From Fimbriiglobus sp. (lineage in GTDB: Bacteria; Planctomycetota; Planctomycetia; Gemmatales; Gemmataceae): DNA of 49,576 bases. The translations under genes and the position numbers were made by a program. Below are positions 1-8,361 of this stretch, piece after piece. The notes under the pieces are model-generated. The model saw nothing but the letters and a program-made list of their open reading frames with translations. It searched no databases and was not told where the DNA came from. The stretch is taken from positions 1 to 49,576 of the forward strand of contig JANXWE010000140.1 in the NCBI GenBank assembly GCA_025351325.1. The letters are read 5' to 3'. How positions within the stretch are numbered: the first letter of the stretch is position 1; each line of letters starts with the position of its first letter.

Positions 1-41
1 GTAAATAGCTCATCGATTCTCCCGACCCGAGATTCCCCGCT

Positions 42-2762
42 ATGCGTGCCTCCGCCCTTTGGACTCTCCTCGCAGTCGCTTGCTTGGTGGTGGCCCCGTC
101 GGCGCCGGTGGCCGCCGACAAACCCGCTGCGAAAAAGTCCGGCGCATCCCCGCACAAAGCCGCGCTCGCCGAAGCCCGCAAACGCTTGCTCGCCGGCAAC
201 TACGACGAGGCCCGCACGGCGTACCAGTCGGCGGTGGGGAAGGATCCGGCGCTGGCACCGTTCGCGGCGATCGGCATCGCGGAATCGCACCGGCTCGTCG
301 GTGACGCCGAATTGTCTCTGAAAGCGCTGGATGGCGCGAGGAAAGAGTCCCCCGCGAACACCGACGTCCTCGCGGCACGGGCCGATTTGCTGTACGAACT
401 CGGGAATTGGGACGAGGCCGAGAAGGACGCCGACGCCGCGTTGAAACTCGATAAAAACCAATTGCGAGCGACGTGGTCAAAGGCCCGGATTCTCCGGGAT
501 CGCGGGTCGGTGGACGAAGCCGACAAAATGTTCCGCAGCGCCGTGAAGTACTACACGCAACGCAGCAACGCGGACGACGACATCACCGATCCCGAAGAGT
601 TGCTATACGTGGCCTTGAGCGGTTCCGAAAACGCCAGGTGGCACAACCTTAAGGAGCAGTTCAAATTCATCTTGAACGACGTGCTCAAGGACGCCCTCGC
701 GGCCGACAAGACCTACTGGCCCGCCGAGCAACTCGCGGGGGAGTTGCTACTCGAAAAGTACAACCGCCCCGACGCCATCGACGCCTTCGACAAAGCGTTG
801 CAACTGAACCCGAAGGCGGCCGATCCACTGGCGGGCAAGGCCCAAGCGGCACTCGTGAAGTTCGACTTGAAGGACGCCGACAAGTTCGCGGGCGATGCCC
901 TGAAACAGAACCCCAAGCACGCCGGGGCGCTGCGCATCCAGGCGGAAATCCAAGTCATCGCGGGCGACTTCCCCGCCGCCGAAAAGCTGTTGCAGTCGGC
1001 CAAGTTGGCCCGGCCACGGGACAGCCAAACGCTCGGTCGACTCGCCGGCGTCCTTCTGTTGCAGAACAAGAAAACTGAATTCGACGCCGCCGTGAAAGAA
1101 GTACTCACCTTCGATTCTAAGCCCGGACTCTTTTACCACGAATTGGCCGGCTGCCTCGACGAGCGCAAACGGTACCCCCAAGCGGAGGAGTTCTACAAGA
1201 AGGCAGCGGAACTGCGGCCGTTTCTGTCTGGGCCGCGTACGAGTTTGGGGATGCTCTACTTGCGGCTCGGGAACGAAGCCGAGGCGAAGACGCTGCTCGA
1301 TGCCGCGTTCAAGGCCGACCCGTTCAATGTCCGGGTGGCCAATTCGCGGAAAGTGCTCGAGCACTTGGCGAAGTACCGGACGATCCAGACCGCGCACTAC
1401 CAGCTGCGTTACGACCCGGCCACCGATCAAATTCTCGCGGAGTTCCTCGCGGAATTCCTCGAGGAGACGCACGCCGAGTTGAAGAAGCAGTTCGCCTACG
1501 AACCGGAGGGGAAGACTCTCGTCGAGGTGTTCAACAACCACGAGATGTTCAGCGGCCGCACGGTCGGGCTGCCCGACTTGCACACCATCGGGGCCTGCAC
1601 CGGCCGCGTGGTCACCATGGCGTCGCCCCAGGCCAAGGGGTTGAGTAAGCCGTTCAACTGGGGCCGGGTGATGCGGCACGAACTCACGCACGTGTTCAAC
1701 TTGGCCCAGACCGACAACCAATGTCCGCACTGGGTGACGGAAGGTCTGGCCGTCCGGAACGAGAACATGAGCCGGCCGCCGACGTGGACGGCCATCCTGC
1801 GCGAACGGTTCACCTCGAACACGCTGCTGAACCTCGACACGATCTTGCTCGGGTTCGTGCGGCCCAAGAGCCAAGACGAATGGACACTCGCCTACTGCCA
1901 GAGTCAGATTTACATGGACTACCTCACGAAGACGCACGGCGAGGAGACCGTTGCCAAGGTGCTCAACGAGTACAAAGCCGGGAAAGAGACCGGCGCGGTG
2001 ATCCAAGCGGCGTGCGGGGTGAGCAAAGCCGACTTCGAAAAAGGATACCGGGAGTTCGTGGCAGGAATCGTCAAAGGGAGTTCGCCGGTGGCGGGCGGCG
2101 CGGTCGAGAAACTACTGACCTTCGAGGAGCTGGAAAAAGCGGTAAAAGAAAGCCCGAAGGACAATGATTTGAAGGCCCGCCTCGCGGAGCAGTTGCTGCG
2201 ACGGAACAAGCCGACCGACGCCAAGAAACTCGCCGACGAGGTGTTGCAATCCAAGCCGGGTCACGGGCTGGCCGGCATCGTGCGGGCCAAGCTGCTCGAC
2301 CGTGCCGGCGATGCCGACGCGGCCCAAGATGCACTCGACGACGCGTTGAAAGTCAACCCGAACGAGACGAAGCTGCTCGCCGCGATTGGCCGGCTGCATT
2401 TGGCCAAGAAAGAGTTTGCCGAAGCCGCAGCAATGTTCGAGAAAGCCAAAAAGTTGGCCCCGCTCGAAGCGGATTGGAACGAGCAACTGGTGCGGATTTA
2501 CAAGATGACCAACGACACCGAAAAACTGTTGCCGCTGTTGGCGGAGGTGGTGGCCCACGACCCGGACGATCTGGAAGCCCGCTTGAAATTGGCGAAGGCG
2601 AGTGTGGAGGCCAGCCGGTTCGCCGAAGCCGAAGTGTACGCCCGCGATGCCCTCTGCATCGACGTGACCAACGCCGAAGCCCGGACGAGCTTACTGGAGG
2701 CCCTGAAAGGCCAGAACAAGACCGCCGAGAGCGAGAAGATCCGTAAACGCTTCGAGAAGTGA
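42..2762 (+). CDS. Secreted TPR protein with gluzincin (peptidase MA-like) domain
   Basis: This 906-residue protein starts with a cleavable signal peptide (hydrophobic stretch ending near APVAA, residues 1-25), so it is predicted to work outside the cytoplasm. Residues about 35-450 and 690-905 are repeated helical hairpins with TPR-type spacing. Between them lies a zinc-peptidase core: HELTHVFN puts zinc ligands at H546 and H550 with the general base E547, and WVTEGLAV supplies a plausible third ligand at E567. This arrangement is known from planctomycete peptidase MA-like proteins, where the TPRs probably bind partner proteins. The substrate is unknown. The start at 42 is chosen because the signal peptide begins there; the window opens only 41 bases upstream, so promoter and operon context are not visible. 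Confidence 0.88.
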   Translation: MRASALWTLLAVACLVVAPSAPVAADKPAAKKSGASPHKAALAEARKRLLAGNYDEARTAYQSAVGKDPALAPFAAIGIAESHRLVGDAELSLKALDGARKESPANTDVLAARADLLYELGNWDEAEKDADAALKLDKNQLRATWSKARILRDRGSVDEADKMFRSAVKYYTQRSNADDDITDPEELLYVALSGSENARWHNLKEQFKFILNDVLKDALAADKTYWPAEQLAGELLLEKYNRPDAIDAFDKALQLNPKAADPLAGKAQAALVKFDLKDADKFAGDALKQNPKHAGALRIQAEIQVIAGDFPAAEKLLQSAKLARPRDSQTLGRLAGVLLLQNKKTEFDAAVKEVLTFDSKPGLFYHELAGCLDERKRYPQAEEFYKKAAELRPFLSGPRTSLGMLYLRLGNEAEAKTLLDAAFKADPFNVRVANSRKVLEHLAKYRTIQTAHYQLRYDPATDQILAEFLAEFLEETHAELKKQFAYEPEGKTLVEVFNNHEMFSGRTVGLPDLHTIGACTGRVVTMASPQAKGLSKPFNWGRVMRHELTHVFNLAQTDNQCPHWVTEGLAVRNENMSRPPTWTAILRERFTSNTLLNLDTILLGFVRPKSQDEWTLAYCQSQIYMDYLTKTHGEETVAKVLNEYKAGKETGAVIQAACGVSKADFEKGYREFVAGIVKGSSPVAGGAVEKLLTFEELEKAVKESPKDNDLKARLAEQLLRRNKPTDAKKLADEVLQSKPGHGLAGIVRAKLLDRAGDADAAQDALDDALKVNPNETKLLAAIGRLHLAKKEFAEAAAMFEKAKKLAPLEADWNEQLVRIYKMTNDTEKLLPLLAEVVAHDPDDLEARLKLAKASVEASRFAEAEVYARDALCIDVTNAEARTSLLEALKGQNKTAESEKIRKRFEK

Positions 2763-2771
2763 AATCCAGAC

Positions 2772-3104
2772 TCACTTCAGATCGATCCCCAACCGTTCCG
2801 GCGGGGGGACGATGGCCTGCTCGGGCAAGCGGATTCCAAGTTCATCAGGGCCAGGGATCATCACTCTTTGGGAACTCACCTGCGGAGCAGGGCGTGGCAC
2901 CGGACGCCGCGGTTGGCTCGGCGGCGATGGAGGAAGATCGAAGATCGACGGGAAGTTCGGATTCGGCGAACCGCCGAATACAGGCGGGCAACCCGCCGGT
3001 GTTCACCCCGCATCGGAGCGCCCGGGAACGAAGGTCAACCAAGCGGACAGACCCAGCCCGAAACTGAAAAGAACCCCGACTATTGCCTGTTGCTTCTGAA
3101 TCAT
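2772..3104 (-). pseudogene. Small membrane-anchored proline-rich protein interrupted by an in-frame TGA
   Basis: Read on the minus strand, an ATG at 3104 follows an AGGAG six bases away. It opens a frame with a short basic start (MIQKQQ) and one hydrophobic segment (about residues 7-25). The frame meets a TGA at 3003-3005 after SDAG, then stays open in the same frame for 76 more codons to a TGA at 2772. The downstream part is rich in proline (PPVFGGSPNPNFPSIFD, then PPSPPSQPRRPVPRP) and ends LGIRLPEQ...PERLGIDLK. Together this looks like one 110-codon gene for a membrane-tethered or secreted protein broken by a single nonsense codon. Readthrough, a sequence error or two separate ORFs are alternatives. 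There is no sign of a selenocysteine element. No known family was recognised. Confidence 0.45.
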
Positions 3105-3716
3105 CTTCGGCTCCTGTTCCGCCATAAGGGGCGTTGTAACCCAGTTCGAAATCTCGCAACAGGCCAATCGACCCCACACAATTACATTACACGGTTGCGT
3201 GCTGATCATGAAATTGAGTTGAGGGCTGAATTCCGGGGCGGGTTTCGTTCCAACAATTGGGAACTTTGCCGCAACTGACCTGTCAAAACGGGGAACTGGA
3301 GAAAATAATCGTGTGGGAATGGGCAATTGGTTCGGGAATTCGGACGAGACCGGAAAGTCGTTTGATTCGGTCATAATGCGCTCTATAGGATTATCGTCAC
3401 CGCGAAACTCTGCCAAGGCCTGTGAACACGGTGAGCAGCCCAGGTGGCACGGAGCCGCACCCGAATCGACCTTTGTCGTGCCGGTTTTTCGGGCTTTGCC
3501 CGCGTTGCCGTTTGGTTTTCCAATAAACCTTGTGGTTGATCCGTGCGAAGTGCCGCATTCTCGTTTCAACGGTCGATACCAACATTCGGGGTTAACTGCC
3601 CAAACGGTTCTCGAACCGGGCAGTCGGTCAGCGACTCGATACCGGGTCGCCAGCGGTAGGATTTCACCCCCGCTGCGAAGAAGTCGGATTCTTCTTTCAA
3701 GACAGGATCACCCTCC
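3105..3716. other. Intergenic region upstream of the sigma-70 gene
   Basis: About 610 bases hold no gene I can support. Open frames here are short, in unrelated frames, and have no recognisable content. The stretch 3596-3623 can fold as CTGCC/GGCAG enclosing CGGTT-ctcg-AACCG, a possible structured leader about 95 bases before the sigma start. A loose promoter-like pair (TTGATT at 3362, TATAGG at 3384, 16-base spacer) is too weak to call. Confidence 0.4.
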
Positions 3717-4553
3717 ATGTCGCGTCTGCGTCGTTACAGTTCCGAGGCTGTGCAGTCTCCGCTCGAAACCTACCTGCGTGAAATCAACGAAACCGCGTTG
3801 CTCACGGCCGACGAGGAGAAAAGCCTCGCCCGGCTCATCGGCGACGGCGACACGGCGGCCCGCGATCGGATGGTGCGGGCCAATTTGCGGCTCGTGGTCA
3901 ACATCGCCCGGGGCTACAACGGCAAAGGGCTGGCCCTGCAAGATTTAATCGAAGAAGGCAACTTGGGGCTGCTGCGGGCCGTGGAGGGTTTCGACCCGAA
4001 CATGAACACGCGGTTCAGCACCTACGCCAGCTACTGGATCAAGCAGAGCATCAAGCGGGCGCTGGTGAACACCGCCAAGACGATCCGCATTCCGGCCTAC
4101 ATGGTCGAACTCCTCTCCAAGTGGCGCCGGGCCACCAACAAACTCAACGACGAACTCGGGCGTCCGCCGACGCCGGAAGAGATCGCCAAGCTGCTCGGGT
4201 TGCCGAAGAAGAAGCTGAGCATCATCAAGAAGGCGATCCGGGTTTACAACAGCACGCCGCAGACCGACCAGAGCGAAGCGGGCTGGAGCATCGACGAGAT
4301 GCTGATGGACAACCGGGCCAAAACGCCCGACGACGAAATGGTCGAGAGCGACGACTTGAAGCACGTGTTGGTATTGCTCGAGAAGATGGACAAACGCGAA
4401 GCCACGGTGCTGAAGATGCGGTTCGGCCTCGACGACGAGGAGCCGAAGACGCTCAAGGAGATCGGCGAGTCGCTGGGCCTCACCCGCGAACGCGTCCGTC
4501 AAATCGAAAGCGAAGCACTCGCCAAACTGAACGAAAGCTTGTGCGGAGATTGA
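3717..4553 (+). CDS. RNA polymerase sigma factor, sigma-70 family (RpoD/SigA-like)
   Basis: The 278-residue protein directs core RNA polymerase to promoters. Region 1.2 is at residues about 14-45 (SPLETYLREINETALLT). Region 2 follows, with the core-binding stretch (VRANLRLVVNIARGY, DLIEEGNLGLLRAVEGFDP) and the -10 recognition helix (RFSTYASYWIKQSIKRAL). Region 3 is at about 125-190. Region 4 ends the protein with the helix-turn-helix TLKEIGESLGLTRERVRQIE that reads the -35 element. It lacks the long region 1.1 and non-conserved insert of large RpoD proteins, so it may be the group's compact primary-like factor or a group 2 paralogue; I cannot tell which. An AGGA about nine bases upstream supports the ATG. 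It appears monocistronic, with a strong hairpin just downstream. Confidence 0.93.
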   Translation: MSRLRRYSSEAVQSPLETYLREINETALLTADEEKSLARLIGDGDTAARDRMVRANLRLVVNIARGYNGKGLALQDLIEEGNLGLLRAVEGFDPNMNTRFSTYASYWIKQSIKRALVNTAKTIRIPAYMVELLSKWRRATNKLNDELGRPPTPEEIAKLLGLPKKKLSIIKKAIRVYNSTPQTDQSEAGWSIDEMLMDNRAKTPDDEMVESDDLKHVLVLLEKMDKREATVLKMRFGLDDEEPKTLKEIGESLGLTRERVRQIESEALAKLNESLCGD

Positions 4554-4574
4554 CCCCGAGACGGAGTACGAACA

Positions 4575-4620
4575 AGAACGAGAATGGTCGGAACGATTGC
4601 GTTCCGGCCATTCTCGTTCT
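4575..4620 (+). terminator. Strong hairpin after the sigma gene
   Basis: A 20-bp stem (arms 4575-4594 and 4601-4620, fully paired with one G-U) encloses the six-base loop GATTGC. It begins 22 bases after the sigma stop codon. There is no U-run after it, so it may terminate through another mechanism or protect the mRNA 3' end. Confidence 0.65.
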
Positions 4621-4732
4621 CCCGCTCGATCCTGGGTATCCTTCGAACTGAAACCAGGGGCCTACTGAGATTGCAAATTCCGCACCAGCAGTGGAAACTG
4701 TTTTTCACGTCTAATCTCGTTAGAAAAACGAC

Positions 4733-4822
4733 ATGATGATTCGAACGCTGGTCTTGACGGGCGTTGTGCTTTCACCATTGTGGGCGGAAGAACCAAAGAA
4801 ACTGAAGGATGAGAAGAAGTGA
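4733..4822 (+). CDS. 29-residue secreted or membrane peptide, leader ORF of the VanZ operon
   Basis: This short frame begins with two tandem ATGs (4733 and 4736). It encodes a basic start (MMIR), a hydrophobic core (TLVLTGVVLSPLWA) and a highly charged tail (EEPKKLKDEKK). The pattern is a signal peptide with a small alanine cleavage site and a 10-11-residue mature peptide, or a membrane-tethered charged tail. Its stop codon overlaps the GTG start of the VanZ-like gene (GTGA at 4819-4822), a layout that suggests translational coupling. Its function is unknown. No strong ribosome-binding site precedes it, so the call rests on the signal-like sequence and the overlap. It could also act only as a leader ORF regulating the next gene. 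Confidence 0.5.
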   Translation: MMIRTLVLTGVVLSPLWAEEPKKLKDEKK

Positions 4823-5220
4823 CTCGTCCCTACTCTCGCTTGGGACATCTGCTCTTCTGGCCGACACTCGTCGTTTGGACGTGGAAACTCGTCGAGCCGA
4901 ACCCGGTGCCCGAAGTCATCGGCGATTGGCTCGACGCGCCGATGAAGTTCCTCATCGCCAAGAGCGCCCACTTTTCGGGGTATGCGTTTCTGGCGTTCGT
5001 CCTCGGACTGTGGGTACCACCGCGGCGGCCCGCGTTGGTGCTCGCCTTCTCGCTGATGCTGTTCCACGGCGTCGCCACGGAGGTGATTCAGACCATGGTG
5101 CCGAACCGGAGCGGCCGCGCCGTCGACGTCATGATCGATTGGGCCGGCATCACCACGGGGATGCTCGTCGGTTGGCGCTTCTGGCGGAAGTTGTGGCGGG
5201 GTGGCGCAGCCCATCCATAA
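4819..5220 (+). CDS. VanZ-like membrane protein
   Basis: The 133-residue protein has about four hydrophobic segments (residues 8-24, 46-66, 70-88, 105-125). It matches the VanZ-like pattern of helices joined by short loops, with HFSGYAFLAFVLGL and the conserved late motif GRAVDVMIDWAGITTGMLVG. Family members are small integral membrane proteins; VanZ itself gives low-level teicoplanin resistance, but most members have no known role. I chose the GTG start because it overlaps the preceding stop and is preceded by AAGGA at good spacing; the next in-frame ATG would remove the first helix. It sits second in a run of four closely packed genes (4733-6581). Confidence 0.8.
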   Translation: MTRPYSRLGHLLFWPTLVVWTWKLVEPNPVPEVIGDWLDAPMKFLIAKSAHFSGYAFLAFVLGLWVPPRRPALVLAFSLMLFHGVATEVIQTMVPNRSGRAVDVMIDWAGITTGMLVGWRFWRKLWRGGAAHP

Positions 5221-5229
5221 ACTAACGCC

Positions 5230-5562
5230 ATGTCCAAGATCGCATTCCGCTGGAATACGGAACTCTCGCCCGACGAACTCCGCAGCGCGTTTCGAGCCGG
5301 TGCGCGCTGTGTGCGTTACGAATACGCCGTGTCGTGTGTTGTGTTCACTATGCAATTCCAGTCGAAGGTTCACTTGGTTCGCAGCTCCGATGGGATGTAC
5401 GGCCGGGGAATCCTTTACATGTTCGCCAGCTTAATCCTGGGGCCGTGGGCGTTGCCTTGGGGGCCGCTGGTGACGATGCAAAGCATTTGGGAGAACTTCC
5501 GTGGTGGGCACGATGTCACCGAGGAAATCACCGCCTGGCTCGATGCGGAGGCTGCGGAATGA
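5230..5562 (+). CDS. Conserved hypothetical protein with one membrane segment
   Basis: This 110-residue protein is not assigned to a named family. The N-terminal half is soluble and mixed (MSKIAFRWNTELSPDELRSA). Residues about 68-88 form a hydrophobic segment (GILYMFASLILGPWALPWG), and the tail is acidic (DVTEEITAWLDAEAAE). It starts ten bases after the VanZ-like gene, and its TGA overlaps the ATG of the next gene (ATGA at 5559-5562), so it is almost certainly cotranscribed and coupled with both neighbours. The packing suggests a shared envelope role, but nothing in the sequence says which. Confidence 0.7.
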   Translation: MSKIAFRWNTELSPDELRSAFRAGARCVRYEYAVSCVVFTMQFQSKVHLVRSSDGMYGRGILYMFASLILGPWALPWGPLVTMQSIWENFRGGHDVTEEITAWLDAEAAE

Positions 5563-6581
5563 AACTCCTCGCAACCTTGGTGGTTCTCGCTTCCAGTTCA
5601 TCGGCATTCGCGGGAATTTTCAGCCCGAATGAGCCGTGCCCGTTTGAAATTTCGCCCGACGGCACCGCCAAACCACTCCCGCTCAACGTCTTCAAATTGT
5701 TCCTCAACGACCGCTTCGCGGCCCTGCAACCGACCAGCCCGGACATTCAACCCGGCACCGTGAACACGCCGACGTTCAAAGGAAGTGGTTTGCAGCGTCT
5801 GCGGGCCGCACCCGCAGCACCAAACCGAGGGGAGATGGTGGGTTTGAGCGCCGATCTCCTCCGAGTGGGTCGCGCCGGTGAAGTCATCGAGTTGTTGAAG
5901 CCGATCCTTCGGGATCGCACGCTCGATTACCGTCTGCTGGCGCATTTGTCGTTGGCCCACGCGGCCCTGGGCGACTGGGACTTGGCTCTATTGCGGCACG
6001 CCAACGCGGTGGGCGATTGCGAGGCCCCGACGGAACTGAGCGGAACCAAACCCGAGCAATTGAAGTGGATGCTCAAAGTCGACCGCACGTACACCCGGCC
6101 GTGGCTCAAGGCCGCCCAACGGGACGCAAACCCGGCGACCAAACCGACCGACCCGGATGTCCTGCCATTGTTCGACAAAGACGCGCTGCCACCCGATGCC
6201 GTGGCGATCGTGCAGCAGATGGTGCTCTGGTCGCCACGCGACAACAACCTGCTTTGGTTGCTCGGCGCGGTTCACTTGGCGAAGGGCCAAATCGAGCCGG
6301 CGTTCGATATTCTGGAGCAGTGCCGCGAGCGAAGACTGACCTGGCCGAAGTTCCGTGCGGATCATGCCAAGGCCGAGGCACTGTACCGGGCGTTGCCCAA
6401 GCCCCCGGCGGACGAAGCACTGGTGTCGACCGACGAAATCCCCGACGACCCGGCGCCGAAACGTGGCTTATTCGCGCTGGTCGATCCGACACAGTTCGCC
6501 TTAGCACTCGGTGGGTTTTCCGTGGTGGTACTCGGGTTGTTTGCATTGCAACTTCGAAAGTGGCGAAGAAGACCCATCTAG
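5559..6581 (+). CDS. Signal-peptide protein with TPR-like region and C-terminal membrane anchor
   Basis: The start is the ATG in the ATGA overlap with the upstream gene, because a good signal peptide begins exactly there (MKLLATLVVLASSSSAFA). Longer in-frame extensions run through the upstream gene and look non-coding. The 340-residue product has helical repeats at about 80-165 (LLRVGRAGEVIELLKPILRD; LLAHLSLAHAALGDWDLALL) and again near 215-260, with a TPR-like pattern. It ends in a single transmembrane helix (about 310-330) and a basic cytoplasmic tail (KWRRRP). It is therefore predicted to be anchored at the C-terminus with its repeats outside the cytoplasm. It closes the four-gene run 4733-6581. 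No function is inferred beyond scaffolding. Confidence 0.75.
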   Translation: MKLLATLVVLASSSSAFAGIFSPNEPCPFEISPDGTAKPLPLNVFKLFLNDRFAALQPTSPDIQPGTVNTPTFKGSGLQRLRAAPAAPNRGEMVGLSADLLRVGRAGEVIELLKPILRDRTLDYRLLAHLSLAHAALGDWDLALLRHANAVGDCEAPTELSGTKPEQLKWMLKVDRTYTRPWLKAAQRDANPATKPTDPDVLPLFDKDALPPDAVAIVQQMVLWSPRDNNLLWLLGAVHLAKGQIEPAFDILEQCRERRLTWPKFRADHAKAEALYRALPKPPADEALVSTDEIPDDPAPKRGLFALVDPTQFALALGGFSVVVLGLFALQLRKWRRRPI

Positions 6582-6692
6582 ATTTCCACAAAGCACGACC
6601 GACGTAAGAATCATTTCAAAAATAATTCCCCACTTCGGTCAGAAAAGAATTATCATTCGGCCATCAGACGCACTCGTCAATTCGAGGTCTCT

Positions 6693-7661
6693 ATGGTTCT
6701 CCGTAAACGCCCGGCCTTTACACTGATCGAACTGCTGGTGGTGATCGCCATCATCGCCATTTTGATCGGCTTGTTGCTACCTGCCGTGCAGAAAGTCCGC
6801 GACGCGGCGGCGCGGATGCAGTGCAGCAACAACCTGCACCAGATGTCGATCGCGGCCCACAGCTACCACGATGCGAACGAGGCGTTCCCGTCGGCTTGGT
6901 TGAACCCGACCCCGGCGAAGGTCTTCACGGGTGTGATTCAAGATCCCCCTCTCAACACCGCGCCGAGATTCACCAATCTGCTCGTGGAGTTGCTGCCGTA
7001 CATCGAGCAAGGCAACTTGCAAAAGAACTGGGACTTCAACGACATCAACAAGAACCGTGGGCCGGATGGAAGCCTGGCGTCGCAAGTGGTCAAGATCTTC
7101 ATTTGCCCGAGCAGTATTATCGCCGCGAACCCCAAGTCGACCGTTTCCGGTAATGTGTACGGACTCAACAGCTACGCCGGTATCGCGGGCCGCTACTCGT
7201 TCCGGGCCTTCAAGGGGAGTGCCTTCACCATCAGCAACGACGGAGTGTTTTACATCAACAGCCGCGTGAAAATGACGGGCATCACCGACGGCACGAGCAA
7301 CACCATCCTGTTCGGCGAGCGCCAGCATAAAGACCCAGCATTTGACGCCATGTATAAGAACTTCCCAATCATCGGTTGGAGCGGTTGGGCGTGGTGCGAC
7401 CAAGGAAATGCCATTGGCGACTTCCTCGTCGGCGCGGCCCAACCGATCAACTGGAACATTCCCGTGGGCAGCACCGGGGCGAACAGTTCGAGCAACCCAT
7501 GGGTGCAACAGCGCCTCAGCACCATGGGCAGCGGCCACACCGGCGGTGCTAACTGTGGCATGGCCGACGGCTCCGTTCGGTTCGTCCGCGATTCCACTCC
7601 GTTGGCCATCCTCCAAGCGCTATGCACCCGCGCCGGTGGCGAAGTGGCTTCGTTGGATTAA
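6693..7661 (+). CDS. DUF1559 domain-containing prepilin-like protein
   Basis: This 322-residue protein starts with a type II secretion or type IV pilin-like N-terminus: a short basic leader, then FTLIELLVVIAIIAILIG and LLPAVQKVRDAAARMQC. The leader would be cut before F by a prepilin peptidase and the rest used as a membrane anchor. The body carries the DUF1559 features, including SYHDANEAFPSAW, TDGTSNTILFGE and the terminal SGHTGGANCGMADGSVRF block. This family is greatly expanded in Planctomycetes, with dozens to hundreds of copies per genome, and its role is unresolved. A lipoprotein gene follows, as is usual for the family. The stop codon lies inside the first bases of an inverted-repeat element. 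Confidence 0.93.
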   Translation: MVLRKRPAFTLIELLVVIAIIAILIGLLLPAVQKVRDAAARMQCSNNLHQMSIAAHSYHDANEAFPSAWLNPTPAKVFTGVIQDPPLNTAPRFTNLLVELLPYIEQGNLQKNWDFNDINKNRGPDGSLASQVVKIFICPSSIIAANPKSTVSGNVYGLNSYAGIAGRYSFRAFKGSAFTISNDGVFYINSRVKMTGITDGTSNTILFGERQHKDPAFDAMYKNFPIIGWSGWAWCDQGNAIGDFLVGAAQPINWNIPVGSTGANSSSNPWVQQRLSTMGSGHTGGANCGMADGSVRFVRDSTPLAILQALCTRAGGEVASLD

Positions 7662-7832
7662 TACAGGAAGATTTTTGAACCGCGGAGACGCAGAGGCGCG
7701 GAGGAAGGCAAAAAATTCAACACGTAAGAGGGTGGGGCTTTTGCCTGGCCGTAAGCTCCACCCCATTCTTTTTCCTGATTGTTTCCTCCGCGTCTCTGCG
7801 TCTCCGCGGTTCAAAATCTTGTTTTGTATTAA
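7658..7832. repeat. Inverted-repeat element, empty copy
   Basis: The left arm (7658-7707) and right arm (7782-7832) are complementary over about 50 bases with a few mismatches. Each starts TTAATACA at the outer end, then GATTTTGAACC and the core CGCGGAGACGCAGAG. The 74-base centre shows no ORF. The left arm supplies the TAA stop of the DUF1559 gene, and the right arm ends ten bases before the lipoprotein start. As RNA it would fold into a very long hairpin. The same arms recur at 8963-9518. Confidence 0.75.
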
Positions 7833-7842
7833 AAGGTAACCC

Positions 7843-8274
7843 ATGAAAATCCGCACCATGAACATCGCCGCCATTCTGGCTCTGTTTGCCTGCGTCGGTT
7901 GTGGTGGGACCGTGGCGTCCGTCCCCGTAACGGGCACGATCACGATTCACAAGAAGTCCGAGGCAAATCTGCTCATCCAGTTCAGTTCGTTGACGGCCAC
8001 CGGCGGGAAAACGAGCACGGGCAGCGCCACCTCGACTGATGGAGGCCAGTTCGAAATCATGGGCAGCGATGGCACACCGGGATTGCCACCGGGGGATTAC
8101 ATGGTGATCGTGGTGGATCGGAATTTGGAAATGGAAGACGACGAACTCGGCAAAGGGAAGCGACTACCCCCGAGCCGAGTGAACCCGAAATACTTGGCCA
8201 CCGACGGGAAAGTGAACCCGCTGAAAGTGACGGTCGAGGCCGGAAAAGCGAGCTACGAATTGGCACTCGATTGA
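7843..8274 (+). CDS. Lipoprotein, DUF1559 partner type
   Basis: This 143-residue protein begins with a lipoprotein signal: a basic N-terminus, a hydrophobic core (NIAAILALFA) and the lipobox ACVGC with the modified cysteine at about residue 20. The rest is predicted to be a beta-sandwich, with PVTGTITIHKK, GGQFEIMG and LPPGDYMVIVVD resembling carboxypeptidase-regulatory-like domains. Small lipoproteins of this kind commonly follow DUF1559 genes in planctomycetes, which suggests a joint role at the cell envelope. That is inference from context. The inverted-repeat element lies between the two genes. Confidence 0.82.
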   Translation: MKIRTMNIAAILALFACVGCGGTVASVPVTGTITIHKKSEANLLIQFSSLTATGGKTSTGSATSTDGGQFEIMGSDGTPGLPPGDYMVIVVDRNLEMEDDELGKGKRLPPSRVNPKYLATDGKVNPLKVTVEAGKASYELALD

Positions 8275-8361
8275 ATCGGTTTGCCACGGTGCCTAACATG
8301 ACCTTCCGGTCGAATTCAGATCGGATTTCAACCCGCCACCCCACACCCGGAGTTTGCACCG

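Noticed and set aside
747-2006. Long reverse-strand open frame (419 codons)
   Set aside because: It is a shadow of the TPR/peptidase gene, made possible by high GC. It has no signal, motif or ribosome-binding site, and the forward frame carries the zinc-site motif.
3003-3005. TGA as a selenocysteine codon
   Set aside because: No SECIS-like hairpin was evident after the codon and the gene resembles no selenoprotein. A nonsense mutation or sequence error is simpler.
3313-3948. Forward frame of 211 codons ahead of and overlapping the sigma gene
   Set aside because: Its second half is an out-of-frame reading of the sigma gene and its first half shows no protein-like pattern.
5334-5558. N-terminal extension of the 5559 gene
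   Set aside because: The extension overlaps the preceding gene in another frame, and a clear signal peptide starts at 5559.
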